A stretch of DNA of 64,000 nucleotides from Bradyrhizobium sp. PSBB068 (GTDB lineage Bacteria; Pseudomonadota; Alphaproteobacteria; Rhizobiales; Xanthobacteraceae). Both the position numbers and the translations under genes were made by a program. Location of the stretch: contig CP069300.1 in NCBI GenBank assembly GCA_016839165.1, positions 1,984,001-2,048,000 on the forward strand, written 5' to 3'. Below the pieces are notes generated by a model. That model was not told where the DNA came from. It was given only the letters and a program-made list of their open reading frames with translations, and made no database searches. Position 1 is the first letter of the stretch. The number at the start of each line of letters is the position of its first letter. Below are positions 1 through 7,954 of this stretch, piece after piece.

Positions 1-330
1 GTGGACGTGCAGGATCACGTAGTCGCCGTCGACGAACGAACGCTTGATCTCGCTGTGCGAGTTCGGAAACTTCTCGCGCAGGAAGCCGATGAACTTGCGG
101 AAGCCGTCGGGGCCGTCGGCCGCGCCGGGATTGTGCTGCACATAGCGGTTGCCGACATAGGCGAGCGCAGCATCGGCGTCCTTCTGGTTCAGCCCTTTGT
201 CGTAGAACGCCAGCACGGCTTTCCGGTTGGCTTCCTGCTGCGCCTCGCTGGTGGCCGCCATCGCGGAGGAAGACGCAAGCGCGAGGAAGAGAGCGGCGAC
301 GGCTGTCCGTGGCCGGAGAAGGGTCTTCAT
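1..330 (-). CDS. Secreted SnoaL/NTF2-like protein, 3' end outside window
   Basis: Read on the minus strand from an ATG at 328-330, the 110 visible codons begin with a basic, hydrophobic signal peptide (MKTLLRPR, then an Ala/Leu-rich core ending near AMA-AT). The mature part contains 'FYDKGLNQKDADAAL', 'YVQHNPGAADG' and 'GFLREKFPN', the pattern of SnoaL-like / nuclear-transport-factor-2-fold proteins with the conserved His-Asn-Pro. These are small cone-shaped domains that act as cyclases, hydrolases or ligand binders, so the substrate cannot be inferred. The C-terminus and stop lie beyond position 1. Probably exported to the periplasm. The long plus-strand reading frame over the same DNA is a GC-rich shadow. 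Confidence 0.75.
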   Translation of the reverse strand, partial: MKTLLRPRTAVAALFLALASSSAMAATSEAQQEANRKAVLAFYDKGLNQKDADAALAYVGNRYVQHNPGAADGPDGFRKFIGFLREKFPNSHSEIKRSFVDGDYVILHVH

Positions 331-435
331 CTGGTAGCTCCCGAGGCTGAGCGATGGATAGCGCTCTCTACAGCGTCCGTGCCGTGCCCGGAAGAACGCA
401 CTCCCGGCTCACATGGTTACCCGCAGATACCGGCC

Positions 436-1362
436 CTATGCCGCCTTCGCCGCGGCGCCATGCGCGTGCTTGTCGATGGCGTCGATGATCTCTGGCCACA
501 TCGGGATCGGCAGCGCATGGCCCATGCCTTCGATCATCAGCAGCTTTGCGCCCGGGATCGAGACCGCGGTATCCTTGCCGCCTTCCGGATGCACCAGCGG
601 ATCGATGGTGCCGTGGATCACGAGCGTCGGCGCCTTGACGCTGCGCAGTCGCTCCTTGCGGCTGCCGGAGGCGAGGATGGCGCGGAGCTGGCGGCCGACG
701 CCTTCCGGGTTGAGGCCGCGCTCGAAGGTGCGCCGCGCGCGTTCGGGATCGAGCGCCTCGTCTTCGGGGAAGGAGCCGTTGCGCAGCACCTTCCAGGTCT
801 GGCCGTAGCGGACGAAATACTCTTCCTTGCTTTTCGGCGGCGGCGCCATCAGCACGGCGGTCGCCTCGCGGGTCGGGCCGGGGATCTTTGGATTGCCCGT
901 GGTCGACATGATCGAGGTCAGCGACAGCACGCGCTCGGGAAAGGTGATCGCAACCTCCTGCGCGATCATGCCGCCCATTGAGGCGCCGACCAGATGCGCC
1001 TTGCGGATGCCGAGCGCGTCCATCAGCCCGATCGTGTCCCGTGCCATGTCGGCCAGTTTGTAGGGCGCCGCGACCGGGATCTTCAGGAAGCGCAGCTTGA
1101 TGAGCTCGAGCGCGGTCAGCCGCTTGCCGCCGCTCAGTCGGGAGGATTTCCCGATATCCCTGTTGTCAAATCGGATCACGCGAAAACCGCGCGCGGCGAG
1201 CTGGCGGCAGAACTCGTCGTCCCAATGGATCATCTGGGCGCCGAGGCCCATGATCAGCAGCAGCGGCTCGGCATTCGCATCGCCGAAAACCTCGTAGCAG
1301 ATGTCGATGTTGTTGGCGCGGGCGAGCTGCGGCGGCTGATGGGCGAGCGTGGTCACTGGCAT
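436..1362 (-). CDS. Alpha/beta hydrolase
   Basis: 308 residues with a full alpha/beta-hydrolase core. The oxyanion region 'LLLIMGLGAQ' is at about 34-43, the nucleophile elbow GASMGG at 126-131 (Ser128), the acid in 'HGTIDPLV' (Asp254) and the histidine in 'GMGHALP' (His282). No signal peptide, so cytoplasmic. The family includes esterases, haloperoxidase-like enzymes and C-C hydrolases; the substrate is unknown. It is transcribed away from the PHA genes that follow, with 172 bases between. It could be a PHA-related depolymerase or thioesterase by location only; nothing in the sequence proves that. Confidence 0.85.
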   Translation of the reverse strand: MPVTTLAHQPPQLARANNIDICYEVFGDANAEPLLLIMGLGAQMIHWDDEFCRQLAARGFRVIRFDNRDIGKSSRLSGGKRLTALELIKLRFLKIPVAAPYKLADMARDTIGLMDALGIRKAHLVGASMGGMIAQEVAITFPERVLSLTSIMSTTGNPKIPGPTREATAVLMAPPPKSKEEYFVRYGQTWKVLRNGSFPEDEALDPERARRTFERGLNPEGVGRQLRAILASGSRKERLRSVKAPTLVIHGTIDPLVHPEGGKDTAVSIPGAKLLMIEGMGHALPIPMWPEIIDAIDKHAHGAAAKAA

Positions 1363-1534
1363 CCCCTGCTGATGGCGCGGTCAGGAACCTCTATGCCATG
1401 GATTGACGCAGCGCAGAAGAGCCTCGACGTCGCTGGGCGCGCCGCGCAGTTGACCGATCAACGGCAACAGTGTCGTATGGCACGAACAAACCGAAGCGCG
1501 ACAAGCGCTCGAACTTGCTGTGGAGGAGGGCCAC

Positions 1535-1918
1535 ATGGCCGACAAGGGCAACGACCCTGCCGTGATATGGCAGACGATGATTGGCGAGATGGAGAAGGGG
1601 TTCAACTCCTTCGGCAACCAGTTGATGAGCTCGCCTGAATTCTCGAAGGTGATGAACCAGGCCGGCGGCGTTGCGGCGGGCGCGCAGAAGCAACTCGGCG
1701 AGCTGATGGAGAAATATCTGCTGGCGATGAACCTGCCGAGCCGCGCCCAGCTGGTCGGCATGGCTGAGCGCCTGCAGTCGATGGAGAACCAGCTCAACGA
1801 GATCAAGACACTGCTGCAGCAGGTGCATCACAATTCGCTGGCGCCGGACGATGGATATGGCGCGACGCCGCGGCCGCCGCGCACGAAGCGCCCGCCATCG
1901 GAGGGAGACGGCAAATGA
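1535..1918 (+). CDS. Short PHA synthase accessory subunit (PhaE/PhaR-like)
   Basis: 127 residues, mostly helical. It carries 'NLPSRAQLVGMAERLQSMENQLNEIKTLL' style heptads at about 68-97, the region typical of the C-terminal part of class III PhaE and class IV PhaR synthase partners, followed by a basic Pro/Arg-rich tail. It is much shorter than classical PhaE (about 350 residues). The ATG at 1535 is preferred over an in-frame GTG at 1520 because GGAGGAGG (1522-1529) sits just upstream of it. Its stop overlaps the phaC start in ATGA, so translational coupling is likely and the pair probably forms the synthase complex on PHA granules. The family link is inferred from context and the coiled-coil segment. 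Confidence 0.75.
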   Translation: MADKGNDPAVIWQTMIGEMEKGFNSFGNQLMSSPEFSKVMNQAGGVAAGAQKQLGELMEKYLLAMNLPSRAQLVGMAERLQSMENQLNEIKTLLQQVHHNSLAPDDGYGATPRPPRTKRPPSEGDGK

Positions 1919-2997
1919 ATGCGCCCACCCCGTTTGATTTCGCCTCGATCTCCGAGCGGGTCCAGTCCGAGGTGCAGCGCGCGATCCAGCGCAGCATCAA
2001 GGGCGTCGAGTATTTCTCGAGCTCGGGCCCCACGCTCGGCGAGACACCGAAGGACGTGCTGTATTCGCGCGGCACCATGAACCTCTATCACTACCGCCCG
2101 ATGTCCGACGAAGTCTATCGCGTGCCGGTGCTGATCGTGATGGCGACCACCAACCGCGGCTACATCCTCGACCTGGTACCCGGGCAGAGCTTCATCGAAT
2201 TCCTGCTCAAGCGCGGCTTCGACGTCTACATGCTGGACTGGACCGCGCCGAAGCCCGAGGAGAAGTCGCTGCGTATGGAGGACTACGTCCTCGACTTCAT
2301 TCCGGAATCGATCCGTCGCGTGCAGCAGGATTCCGGCGAAAAGGACGTGTCGGTGATCGGCTATTGCTTCGGCGGCGTGCTGTCGCTGCTCTATGGCTCG
2401 ATCTTCAACGACGGCCCGATGAAGAACCTGATCTGCTTCACGACGCCGATCGATTTCCGCGAGATGAAGCTGTTCTCGAACTTTGCCGACCGCCGCTATT
2501 TCGACGTCGACCGCCTGATCGACAGCACCGGCAACATGCCGCCCGAATTGATCCTGCAATCGTTCGACATGCTGCGGCCGGCCGCGCGCGTCGTTGGCCA
2601 GATCCAGCTCTGGGACAACATCTGGAACGACGAGTTCGTCAAATCGTACCGGATGTTCGACCGCTGGGCGACCGACACGCTGCCGCTGGCGGGCGAGTAT
2701 TTCCGCGCCATCACCAAGGACTTGATGTGGGACAACAAGCTCTACAACGACACCATGACGGTCGGCGGCCGCCCGGCGAAGCTCGCTGACATCAAGGTGC
2801 CGATCCTGCACGCGGTCGCCGAGCACGACCACATCGTGCCGTACGATGCGGCAAAGCACCTCATCACCAAGATCGGCTCGGCGGACAAGGAGGAGGTGAT
2901 GCTGAAAGGCGGTCACGTCTCGCTGGTCGCCGGCGCCAATGCAATCAAGCGGCTGTGGCCGAAACTGGACTCCTGGTTGGGCAAGAGATCGACATGA
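1915..2997 (+). CDS. phaC: Class III-type poly(3-hydroxyalkanoate) synthase
   Basis: 360 residues, the length of class III PhaC (about 355) rather than class I (about 600). The lipase-like box is GYCFGG with Cys151 as nucleophile. Asp305 in 'AEHDHIVP' and His334 in 'KGGHVSLV' complete the triad, at spacings matching the known class III residues (Cys149, Asp302, His331 in the Allochromatium enzyme, from memory). It polymerises (R)-3-hydroxyacyl-CoA into storage polymer at the granule surface. The start ATG overlaps the upstream accessory-subunit stop, and its own stop overlaps the next start, giving a tightly coupled three-gene operon. Confidence 0.93.
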   Translation: MNAPTPFDFASISERVQSEVQRAIQRSIKGVEYFSSSGPTLGETPKDVLYSRGTMNLYHYRPMSDEVYRVPVLIVMATTNRGYILDLVPGQSFIEFLLKRGFDVYMLDWTAPKPEEKSLRMEDYVLDFIPESIRRVQQDSGEKDVSVIGYCFGGVLSLLYGSIFNDGPMKNLICFTTPIDFREMKLFSNFADRRYFDVDRLIDSTGNMPPELILQSFDMLRPAARVVGQIQLWDNIWNDEFVKSYRMFDRWATDTLPLAGEYFRAITKDLMWDNKLYNDTMTVGGRPAKLADIKVPILHAVAEHDHIVPYDAAKHLITKIGSADKEEVMLKGGHVSLVAGANAIKRLWPKLDSWLGKRST

Positions 2998-3590
2998 CCG
3001 AACAACGTTCCTATCCGCGCCACGTCAAGACCGAGGCCGGCGACATCGAGTTCCGGCTGATGACGCGGGCCGACGAGGCCGCGGTGCTGGCCTTCGCGCA
3101 GAAGCTGCCGACGCATGACTTGCTGTTCCTGCCGCGCAACATCAGCCAGCCGAAGGTGCTGTCGGCCTGGATCAACGAGATCGAGCGCGGCGACATCACG
3201 AGCCTGCTCGCGATCAAGGATGGCAAGGTGGTCGGCTGCGGCACGCTGGTGCGCGATCCGCACTCCTGGTCGCCGCATGTCGGCGAGATCCGGATGGTGG
3301 TGTCACAAGATGTGCGCGGGCAGGGCGTCGGCCGGGCGTTGTCGCAGGAGACATTCGCGATTGCCCTCGGCGCCGGGCTGGAGAAGTTCTCGGTGCAGAT
3401 GACGGTCGATCAGCGGGCGGCGATCACGCTGTTCGAAAGCCTCGGCTTCAAGGCGGAGGCCCTGCTGCGCGACCACGTCAGGGATGTCGAGGGCAAGACC
3501 CACGACATCGTCGTGCTCGGGCACAATGTGGCGCAGGTTCGGGCGCAAATGGAAGCATATGGGCTGCCGGACGCCGTTACAGGTAATTAG
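2994..3590 (+). CDS. GNAT-family N-acetyltransferase
   Basis: 198 residues of GNAT fold with the acetyl-CoA pyrophosphate loop R-G-Q-G-V-G at 108-113 ('VSQDVRGQGVGRALSQE') after the beta strand 'VGEIRMVV'. The start ATG at 2994 overlaps the phaC stop (ATGA), so it is co-translated with the PHA synthase. A longer reading beginning at 2955 would lie inside phaC and lacks support. Substrate unknown. The tight coupling suggests a role tied to PHA metabolism, either modifying a granule protein or using the acetyl-CoA pool, but this is inference. A stop at 3590 is followed by about 180 bases of regulatory DNA before the phasin gene. Confidence 0.85.
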   Translation: MTEQRSYPRHVKTEAGDIEFRLMTRADEAAVLAFAQKLPTHDLLFLPRNISQPKVLSAWINEIERGDITSLLAIKDGKVVGCGTLVRDPHSWSPHVGEIRMVVSQDVRGQGVGRALSQETFAIALGAGLEKFSVQMTVDQRAAITLFESLGFKAEALLRDHVRDVEGKTHDIVVLGHNVAQVRAQMEAYGLPDAVTGN

Positions 3591-3663
3591 AGACCGTTTG
3601 ACGCCGACCCTTTAGGCAGTCTGCCGGAAATTCGTGCCATTCACAGGTTTGTGATATCGCGCT

Positions 3664-3679
3664 GCAACATCGATGTTGC
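3664..3679. promoter_or_regulatory. 16-bp perfect palindrome upstream of phasin
   Basis: GCAACATC directly abuts its reverse complement GATGTTGC about 95 bases before the phasin ATG. It overlaps a second element, TGC-GAT-GCA followed by CCA (3677-3688), which has the TGC-N3-GCA form reported for the PHA-responsive repressor PhaR/AniA. A further inverted repeat GGTGT-N6-ACACC lies at 3692-3707. Operator function is inferred from symmetry and location. Confidence 0.5.
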
Positions 3680-3771
3680 GATGCACCATGGGGTGTGTCA
3701 TAACACCGTTGCCCCGGGCCAAAACGGACGGGGTGAGCCCATAGCTCAAACCTGAGGATGGAGAGACCCCA

Positions 3772-4248
3772 ATGACCACCGAAACCAATTCCGTGCTGAA
3801 CAGCGTCAAGGAAGCCTTCGCGCCCGTCACCGAGGCGTTCACCAAGCTCCAGAACCTGGAAGTTCCGGAGGCCGCCCGTGAGTTCGTGAAGAAGCAGGCC
3901 GAGGCCGCCAAGACCCGCGCCGCCGACGCGTATGCCGGCTCCGAGAAGGTGACCAACGTAATCGAGACCGCCGTTGCCGGTTCGGTGACCGAAGCCGCCA
4001 AGATCAGCCGCAACATTCAGCAGGCGCTCTACCAGGACGCCGAGGCGTTCTTCGCCGGCATCGACCAGCTCGCGTCCGCCAAGTCGCTGAGCGAAGCTGC
4101 CCAGATCCAGTCGGACCTGGTCCGCGCGCGTGGCGAACTGTTCGTCTCGCGGGCGAAGGCCACGTCGGAGTATCTCGGCAAGCTCGTCACCGACGGTGCG
4201 AAGTCCGCGCAGGACAACTTCGCCAAGGTCTACGGCAAGACCGCCTGA
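3772..4248 (+). CDS. Phasin (PHA granule-associated protein)
   Basis: 158 residues, Cys-free, Ala/Lys/Glu-rich and almost entirely helical, with the phasin-type core 'FTKLQNLEVPEAAREFVKKQAEAAKTRAADAY' region and a second half 'QSDLVRARGELFVSRAKATSEYLGKLV'. Phasins coat PHA granules, control their size and number, and bind excess when polymer is made. A purine-rich GGATGGAGAG stretch precedes the ATG. The gene stands alone with operator-like palindromes upstream and a strong terminator downstream, as expected for an abundantly expressed, polymer-regulated transcript. Which phasin paralogue it is cannot be told. Confidence 0.92.
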   Translation: MTTETNSVLNSVKEAFAPVTEAFTKLQNLEVPEAAREFVKKQAEAAKTRAADAYAGSEKVTNVIETAVAGSVTEAAKISRNIQQALYQDAEAFFAGIDQLASAKSLSEAAQIQSDLVRARGELFVSRAKATSEYLGKLVTDGAKSAQDNFAKVYGKTA

Positions 4249-4278
4249 TCGCGCTCGCGCTGACCAACTGCCCTTTTT

Positions 4279-4310
4279 GAAGGCCCGCCATTTTGCGGGC
4301 CTTCTTTTTT
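4279..4310 (+). terminator. Rho-independent terminator after phasin gene
   Basis: A perfect 10-bp GC-rich stem, GAAGGCCCGC (4279-4288) and GCGGGCCTTC (4295-4304), with a 6-base loop, is followed by six T residues. It lies 30 bases after the phasin stop, a textbook intrinsic terminator. Confidence 0.93.
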
Positions 4311-4434
4311 GCCGCACAGTCGTCATCCTGATGTGAAGCTAGTCCTCATCCACAGGTGTCGTCGCTCGGCTCGACCGGGCGACCCAGTACGCCGAGGCCT
4401 ATCCGCTCAAGCACCACCGTCTCTGGAATACTGG

Positions 4435-4462
4435 ATCACCCGCCTGCGCCTGCGCGGGTGAT
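4435..4462. repeat. REP-like hairpin between phasin and DUF445 genes
   Basis: ATCACCCGC (4435-4443) pairs with GCGGGTGAT (4454-4462) around a 10-base loop. It is embedded in 'ctctggaatactgg' flanking sequence of the kind seen in dispersed rhizobial intergenic palindromes. No T tract follows, so it is more likely a repeat than a terminator. The remaining bases up to the next gene show no coding signal. Confidence 0.5.
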
Positions 4463-4522
4463 GACACTGAGCAAGCTGAGGGGTGCGAGTGGACGCAAAC
4501 TAGCATACATTCGAAAGTCCTC

Positions 4523-5806
4523 ATGATCCTTCCCGCCACCCTCGTCGCAATGCCCGTCGATGCCGAACGCGCGGCCGAGCTGCGGCGCGTGAAGTGGCTC
4601 GCGACCGGCGTGCTGGCGACAACCCTCGTCATCTTCATTGCATCGAAGGCGCTGCTGCCGCTGCATCCCGCTTTCGGCTTCGTCGCAGCTTTTGCCGAGG
4701 CCGCGACCATCGGCGGGCTTGCCGACTGGTATGCCGTCGTCGCGCTGTTCAAGCGACCGCTGGGCCTGCCGATCCCGCACACCGCGATCATCCAGAGCAA
4801 TCAGGAACGCATCGCCGAGAAGCTCGGCGAGTTCATCGAGAACAATTTCCTGGAAGCCGGCCCGGTCGAGGCCAAGCTGCGCGAGATCGATTTCGGCACG
4901 TTCATCGCCGACTGGCTGCGCGACCGCAAACGTTCGGAGGATCTCGCCCGCTTCGTGCTGCGGATGCTGCCCGAAGCATTCGCGGCGACCGAGAACTCGG
5001 GCTTGATGCAGTTCATCAGCCGCCGCGTCACGACGCAGATCCTCTCAGTCGATCTCGCGCCGCTTGCCGCCGGCGCGCTGCGCGGCTTCGTGCAGGAGGG
5101 CAAGCATGAGGGGCTGCTCGACGACCTCTTGCGCGCGCTGCACCAGACGCTGACGCAGCAGGAGACGATGACGGTGATCCGCGACAAGGTCCGCGCGGAG
5201 ATGCCGACGCTGCTCAAGCTCTATCGCGCCGACAAGTTCGTGGTGAACCGGATCATCGCCTCGGCCACGAAATTCTTCGAGGAGGTGCGCAACGATCCGC
5301 AGCATCCGTTCCGCGGCGAATTCGATCGCATGCTGCTGTCGTTCGTCGATCGGCTCGGCAGCGACAAGGCGTTCGCCGACCGCATCGACGGCCTCAAGCG
5401 CGACCTGCTGGCGCGGCCGGAGCTCGCCAATCTCGGGCGCACCATCTGGGCCAACGTCAGGGACTTCATCGCGCGCAGCGCCTCGGGCGAGTCGCAGGTG
5501 CTGCAGCATCAGTTGGCAAGGATGTTCGTCGAAGCCGGCGATGCGCTCGACGGCGATGCCGAGCTGCGCGGCGAGATCAACCAGGGCCTCGTCGCAATCC
5601 TGCGCACGGTGGTCGCCGAGCAGAAGAGCGGCGTCTCGACGTTCATCGCCGATCAGATGAAGAGCTGGGACATGGAGCAATTGATCTCACTGATCGAGGT
5701 CAATGTCGGCAAGGACCTGCAATACATCCGCTTCAACGGCTCGCTGATCGGCGGGCTTGCCGGGCTCGCGCTTTACAGCCTGGAATACGTGTTGCGGCTG
5801 CTGTGA
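4523..5806 (+). CDS. DUF445 family membrane protein
   Basis: 427 residues. An N-terminal hydrophobic segment ('WLATGVLATTLVIFIASKALL', about 23-43), a second hydrophobic stretch, and the DUF445 hallmark 'GGLADWYAVVALFKRPLGLPIPHTAIIQSNQERIAEKLGEFI' region at about 65-105. A long soluble helical middle follows, and a C-terminal membrane segment ('SLIGGLAGLALYSLEYVL'). The family (YjiN/YtwP-like) is membrane-anchored and has no settled function. The ATG at 4523 has an in-frame alternative at 4550 (MPVDAER). It stands alone, without operon partners. Confidence 0.85.
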   Translation: MILPATLVAMPVDAERAAELRRVKWLATGVLATTLVIFIASKALLPLHPAFGFVAAFAEAATIGGLADWYAVVALFKRPLGLPIPHTAIIQSNQERIAEKLGEFIENNFLEAGPVEAKLREIDFGTFIADWLRDRKRSEDLARFVLRMLPEAFAATENSGLMQFISRRVTTQILSVDLAPLAAGALRGFVQEGKHEGLLDDLLRALHQTLTQQETMTVIRDKVRAEMPTLLKLYRADKFVVNRIIASATKFFEEVRNDPQHPFRGEFDRMLLSFVDRLGSDKAFADRIDGLKRDLLARPELANLGRTIWANVRDFIARSASGESQVLQHQLARMFVEAGDALDGDAELRGEINQGLVAILRTVVAEQKSGVSTFIADQMKSWDMEQLISLIEVNVGKDLQYIRFNGSLIGGLAGLALYSLEYVLRLL

Positions 5807-6016
5807 CCGATTGGGCACGGACGTCACAATAGTTGTGGCAAGTGTGATCTGGCCCGCTTGCACGAAAGTGATCGGTTCCCTAGCTTTTCAAGGTTGATTG
5901 TTGCGTTGCGGAACGATTCCGCCGGGTTTGCGTCGATCCTGTTGACCCATCCCTGCAGGCCTTTGCCTGATGATCCCATTGCCGACCGCCACGACGGCGT
6001 CGGAAGAGGAGTTGAA

Positions 6017-6787
6017 ATGTCCGTTGCTGCGCAGACGCTACGCCCGCCGTCCAGGACGCTGATGTTTCTGGAAGGCCGCGCCATCCACGAGCTTGGTGCC
6101 TTTCTTGGTGCCTTGCCGCTGTTGAGCCTCGCGCCGCGCGGCGACGGGCATCCGGTGCTGGTGCTGCCAGGACTGATCGCTTCCGACATGTCGACCCGGC
6201 CGCTGCGCGATTTCCTCAAGAGCAAAGGCTACGCCGTCAGCGGCTGGCGCCAGGGCCGCAATCTCGGGCTGCGCTCCGGCGTGCAGGACGGCATGGTCGA
6301 TCTGCTGCAGGAGATGAATGAGACCAGCGGCCGCAAGGTCTCGCTGATCGGCTGGAGCCTCGGCGGCCTCTATGCGCGCCAGCTTGCCAAGATGATGCCG
6401 GATCGCGTGCGCCAGGTGATCACGCTCGGCAGCCCGTTTGCCGCCGGTCCGAAGTCGACCAATGCCTGGCGCGTCTACGAGATGGCCAGCGGCCGCCGCG
6501 CCGACGAGGAGGATTCCCGTTTCGGCGGCTCGCTCGCCAGTGCGCCGCCGGTGCCGACCACTGCGATTTTCAGCCGCACTGACGGCGTCTGCGCCTGGCA
6601 AGGCTGCCGCGAGCAGAACTCGTCGATGACCGACAGCATCGAGGTCGAGAGCAGCCATTGCGGCATGGGCCATCACCCGGCCGTGGTCTACGCCGTTGCC
6701 GATCGCCTCGCGCAGAAGGACGGCGAGTGGGCCCCGTTCGATCGCAGCGGCTGGCGCAGCCTCGTCTATCCGGATCCCAATCGCTAG
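6017..6787 (+). CDS. Alpha/beta hydrolase, lipase-like
   Basis: 256 residues beginning at an ATG preceded by GAAGAGGAG; a longer reading from 5858 has no comparable site. The core shows 'HPVLVLPGLIASD' near 45-57 (oxyanion region) and the nucleophile elbow GWSLGG at 112-117 (Ser114) in 'VSLIGWSLGGLYARQLA'. A C-terminal 'SSHCGMGHHP' probably supplies the histidine. No signal peptide, so cytoplasmic. The long N-terminal strand order and 'ITLGSPFA' resemble triacylglycerol-lipase/PGAP1-like hydrolases. Substrate unknown. A dispersed palindromic repeat follows immediately and may end the transcript. Confidence 0.85.
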   Translation: MSVAAQTLRPPSRTLMFLEGRAIHELGAFLGALPLLSLAPRGDGHPVLVLPGLIASDMSTRPLRDFLKSKGYAVSGWRQGRNLGLRSGVQDGMVDLLQEMNETSGRKVSLIGWSLGGLYARQLAKMMPDRVRQVITLGSPFAAGPKSTNAWRVYEMASGRRADEEDSRFGGSLASAPPVPTTAIFSRTDGVCAWQGCREQNSSMTDSIEVESSHCGMGHHPAVVYAVADRLAQKDGEWAPFDRSGWRSLVYPDPNR

Positions 6788-6800
6788 ATCTTGCGAGGGC

Positions 6801-6955
6801 CCTCTCTTCACCTCGCCCCGCGTGCGGGGAGAGGTCGGATCGCATCGCAGATGCGATCCGGGTGAGGGGGAGTCTCCGCGCGAGTCGTCTCTCACCGTTA
6901 TTTCGGAGGCAGCCCCTCACCCCAACCCTCTCCCCGCAAGAGCGGGGCGAGGGAG
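6801..6955. repeat. Dispersed palindromic repeat, copy 1
   Basis: Begins with a CCTC-GCCCCGC/GCGGGGAGAGG hairpin, then a variable stem GGATCGCATC-gca-GATGCGATCC, then GGGTGAGGGG. After a spacer, the complementary CCCCTCACCCC and a second CTCTCCCCGC hairpin follow. The same architecture recurs near 16300, 38126, 57874 and 63109. Confidence 0.85.
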
Positions 6956-7008
6956 CAGACCGTGACCCCGCATTGTCGTTCCTCGACAAAACGCGTTATG
7001 CGTTGGGC

Positions 7009-7878
7009 ATGCCGCAGCCGCTTGCCCGCATCGTCGACCAGCTGAAGCGCGAACCGTCGCGCACCGGCTCGATCATCATCACCGTGTTCGGCGATTCCAT
7101 CGTGCCGCGCGGCGGCGCGGTGTGGCTCGGCACGCTGCTCGAATTCTTCAAGTCGCTCGACGTCGACGGCAATGTGGTGCGCACAGCGATGTCGCGGCTC
7201 GCCGCCGACGGCTGGCTCGAGCGCAGCAAGGTCGGCCGCAACAGTTTCTATCGCCTCAACGCCAGGGGCCGGCAGACTTTCGATACCGCAACCCGGCACA
7301 TCTACGATCCGCCGCCGTCGGACTGGACCGGCCGCTTCGAGCTGTTGTTGATCGGCAATGCCGAGGACCGCGACGCGGCGCGCGAGGCGCTGAAGAATGC
7401 CGGCTTCGGCAGCCCGCTGCCCGGCGTGTGGGTGGCGCCGTCGGGCGTGCCGATCCCGGATGAAGCGGCGCGCGCGATCCGTCTCGAAGTCTCCGCGGAG
7501 GATGACAGCGGGCGCCGGCTGCTCAGCGAAAGCTGGCCGCTCGATCGCACCGCGGACGCTTATCTGAAGTTCATGAAGACGTTCGAGCCGCTGCATGGCT
7601 GGATCGCGCGCGGCGAGACGCTCAGCGACGCCGACGCCTTCACCGCGCGCATCCTGCTGATCCATCACTACCGCCGCGTCGTGCTGCGTGATCCGCTGTT
7701 GCCGGCACCATTGCTGCCGAAGGATTGGCCGGGCAGGGCAGCGCGCAAACTCTGCGGCGAGATCTATCGCGGGCTGCTTCCTGCGTCGGAACAATGGCTT
7801 GACGAGCATGCAACCAACGAGGACGGGCCGCTGCCGAAGCCCAACGGGGCCGTGGCGCGGCGTTTCGAGGGCATCTGA
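7009..7878 (+). CDS. paaX: PaaX family transcriptional repressor
   Basis: 289 residues. The N-terminal winged-helix domain ('RTGSIIITVFGDSIVPRGGAVWLGTLLEFFKSLDVDGNVVRTAMSRLAADGWLERSK' region, about 15-72) and the long C-terminal PaaX domain ('WTGRFELLLIGNAEDRDAAREAL') are typical of repressors that sense phenylacetyl-CoA. It lies directly upstream of paaA in the same direction, with 76 bases between that hold a promoter and palindrome. The ATG at 7009 lacks a clear ribosome site; an in-frame TTG at 6973 is the alternative start. A reading starting further upstream would run through the repeat and is rejected. Confidence 0.9.
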   Translation: MPQPLARIVDQLKREPSRTGSIIITVFGDSIVPRGGAVWLGTLLEFFKSLDVDGNVVRTAMSRLAADGWLERSKVGRNSFYRLNARGRQTFDTATRHIYDPPPSDWTGRFELLLIGNAEDRDAAREALKNAGFGSPLPGVWVAPSGVPIPDEAARAIRLEVSAEDDSGRRLLSESWPLDRTADAYLKFMKTFEPLHGWIARGETLSDADAFTARILLIHHYRRVVLRDPLLPAPLLPKDWPGRAARKLCGEIYRGLLPASEQWLDEHATNEDGPLPKPNGAVARRFEGI

Positions 7879-7880
7879 AC

Positions 7881-7924
7881 ATATTACAGAAATATCTTGC
7901 ATTCTGAAATTTGTGTTATATATT
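7881..7924 (+). promoter_or_regulatory. paaA promoter with ATATT-N5-AATAT palindrome
   Basis: Between paaX and paaA. An AT-rich inverted repeat ATATT-ACAGA-AATAT (7881-7895) is followed directly by TTGCAT (7897-7902), 16 bases, and TATATT (7919-7924), a plausible sigma70-type promoter. GGGAGG precedes the paaA ATG at 7955. The palindrome upstream of the -35 element is a candidate PaaX operator, by position only; it does not match the Escherichia coli PaaX site. Confidence 0.5.
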
Positions 7925-7954
7925 TCCGCCTAACAACACACCGGGAGGTCGGCC

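Noticed and set aside
1..981. 326-codon plus-strand frame at the window start
   Set aside because: It mirrors two real minus-strand genes (SnoaL-like and alpha/beta hydrolase) and has no family resemblance.
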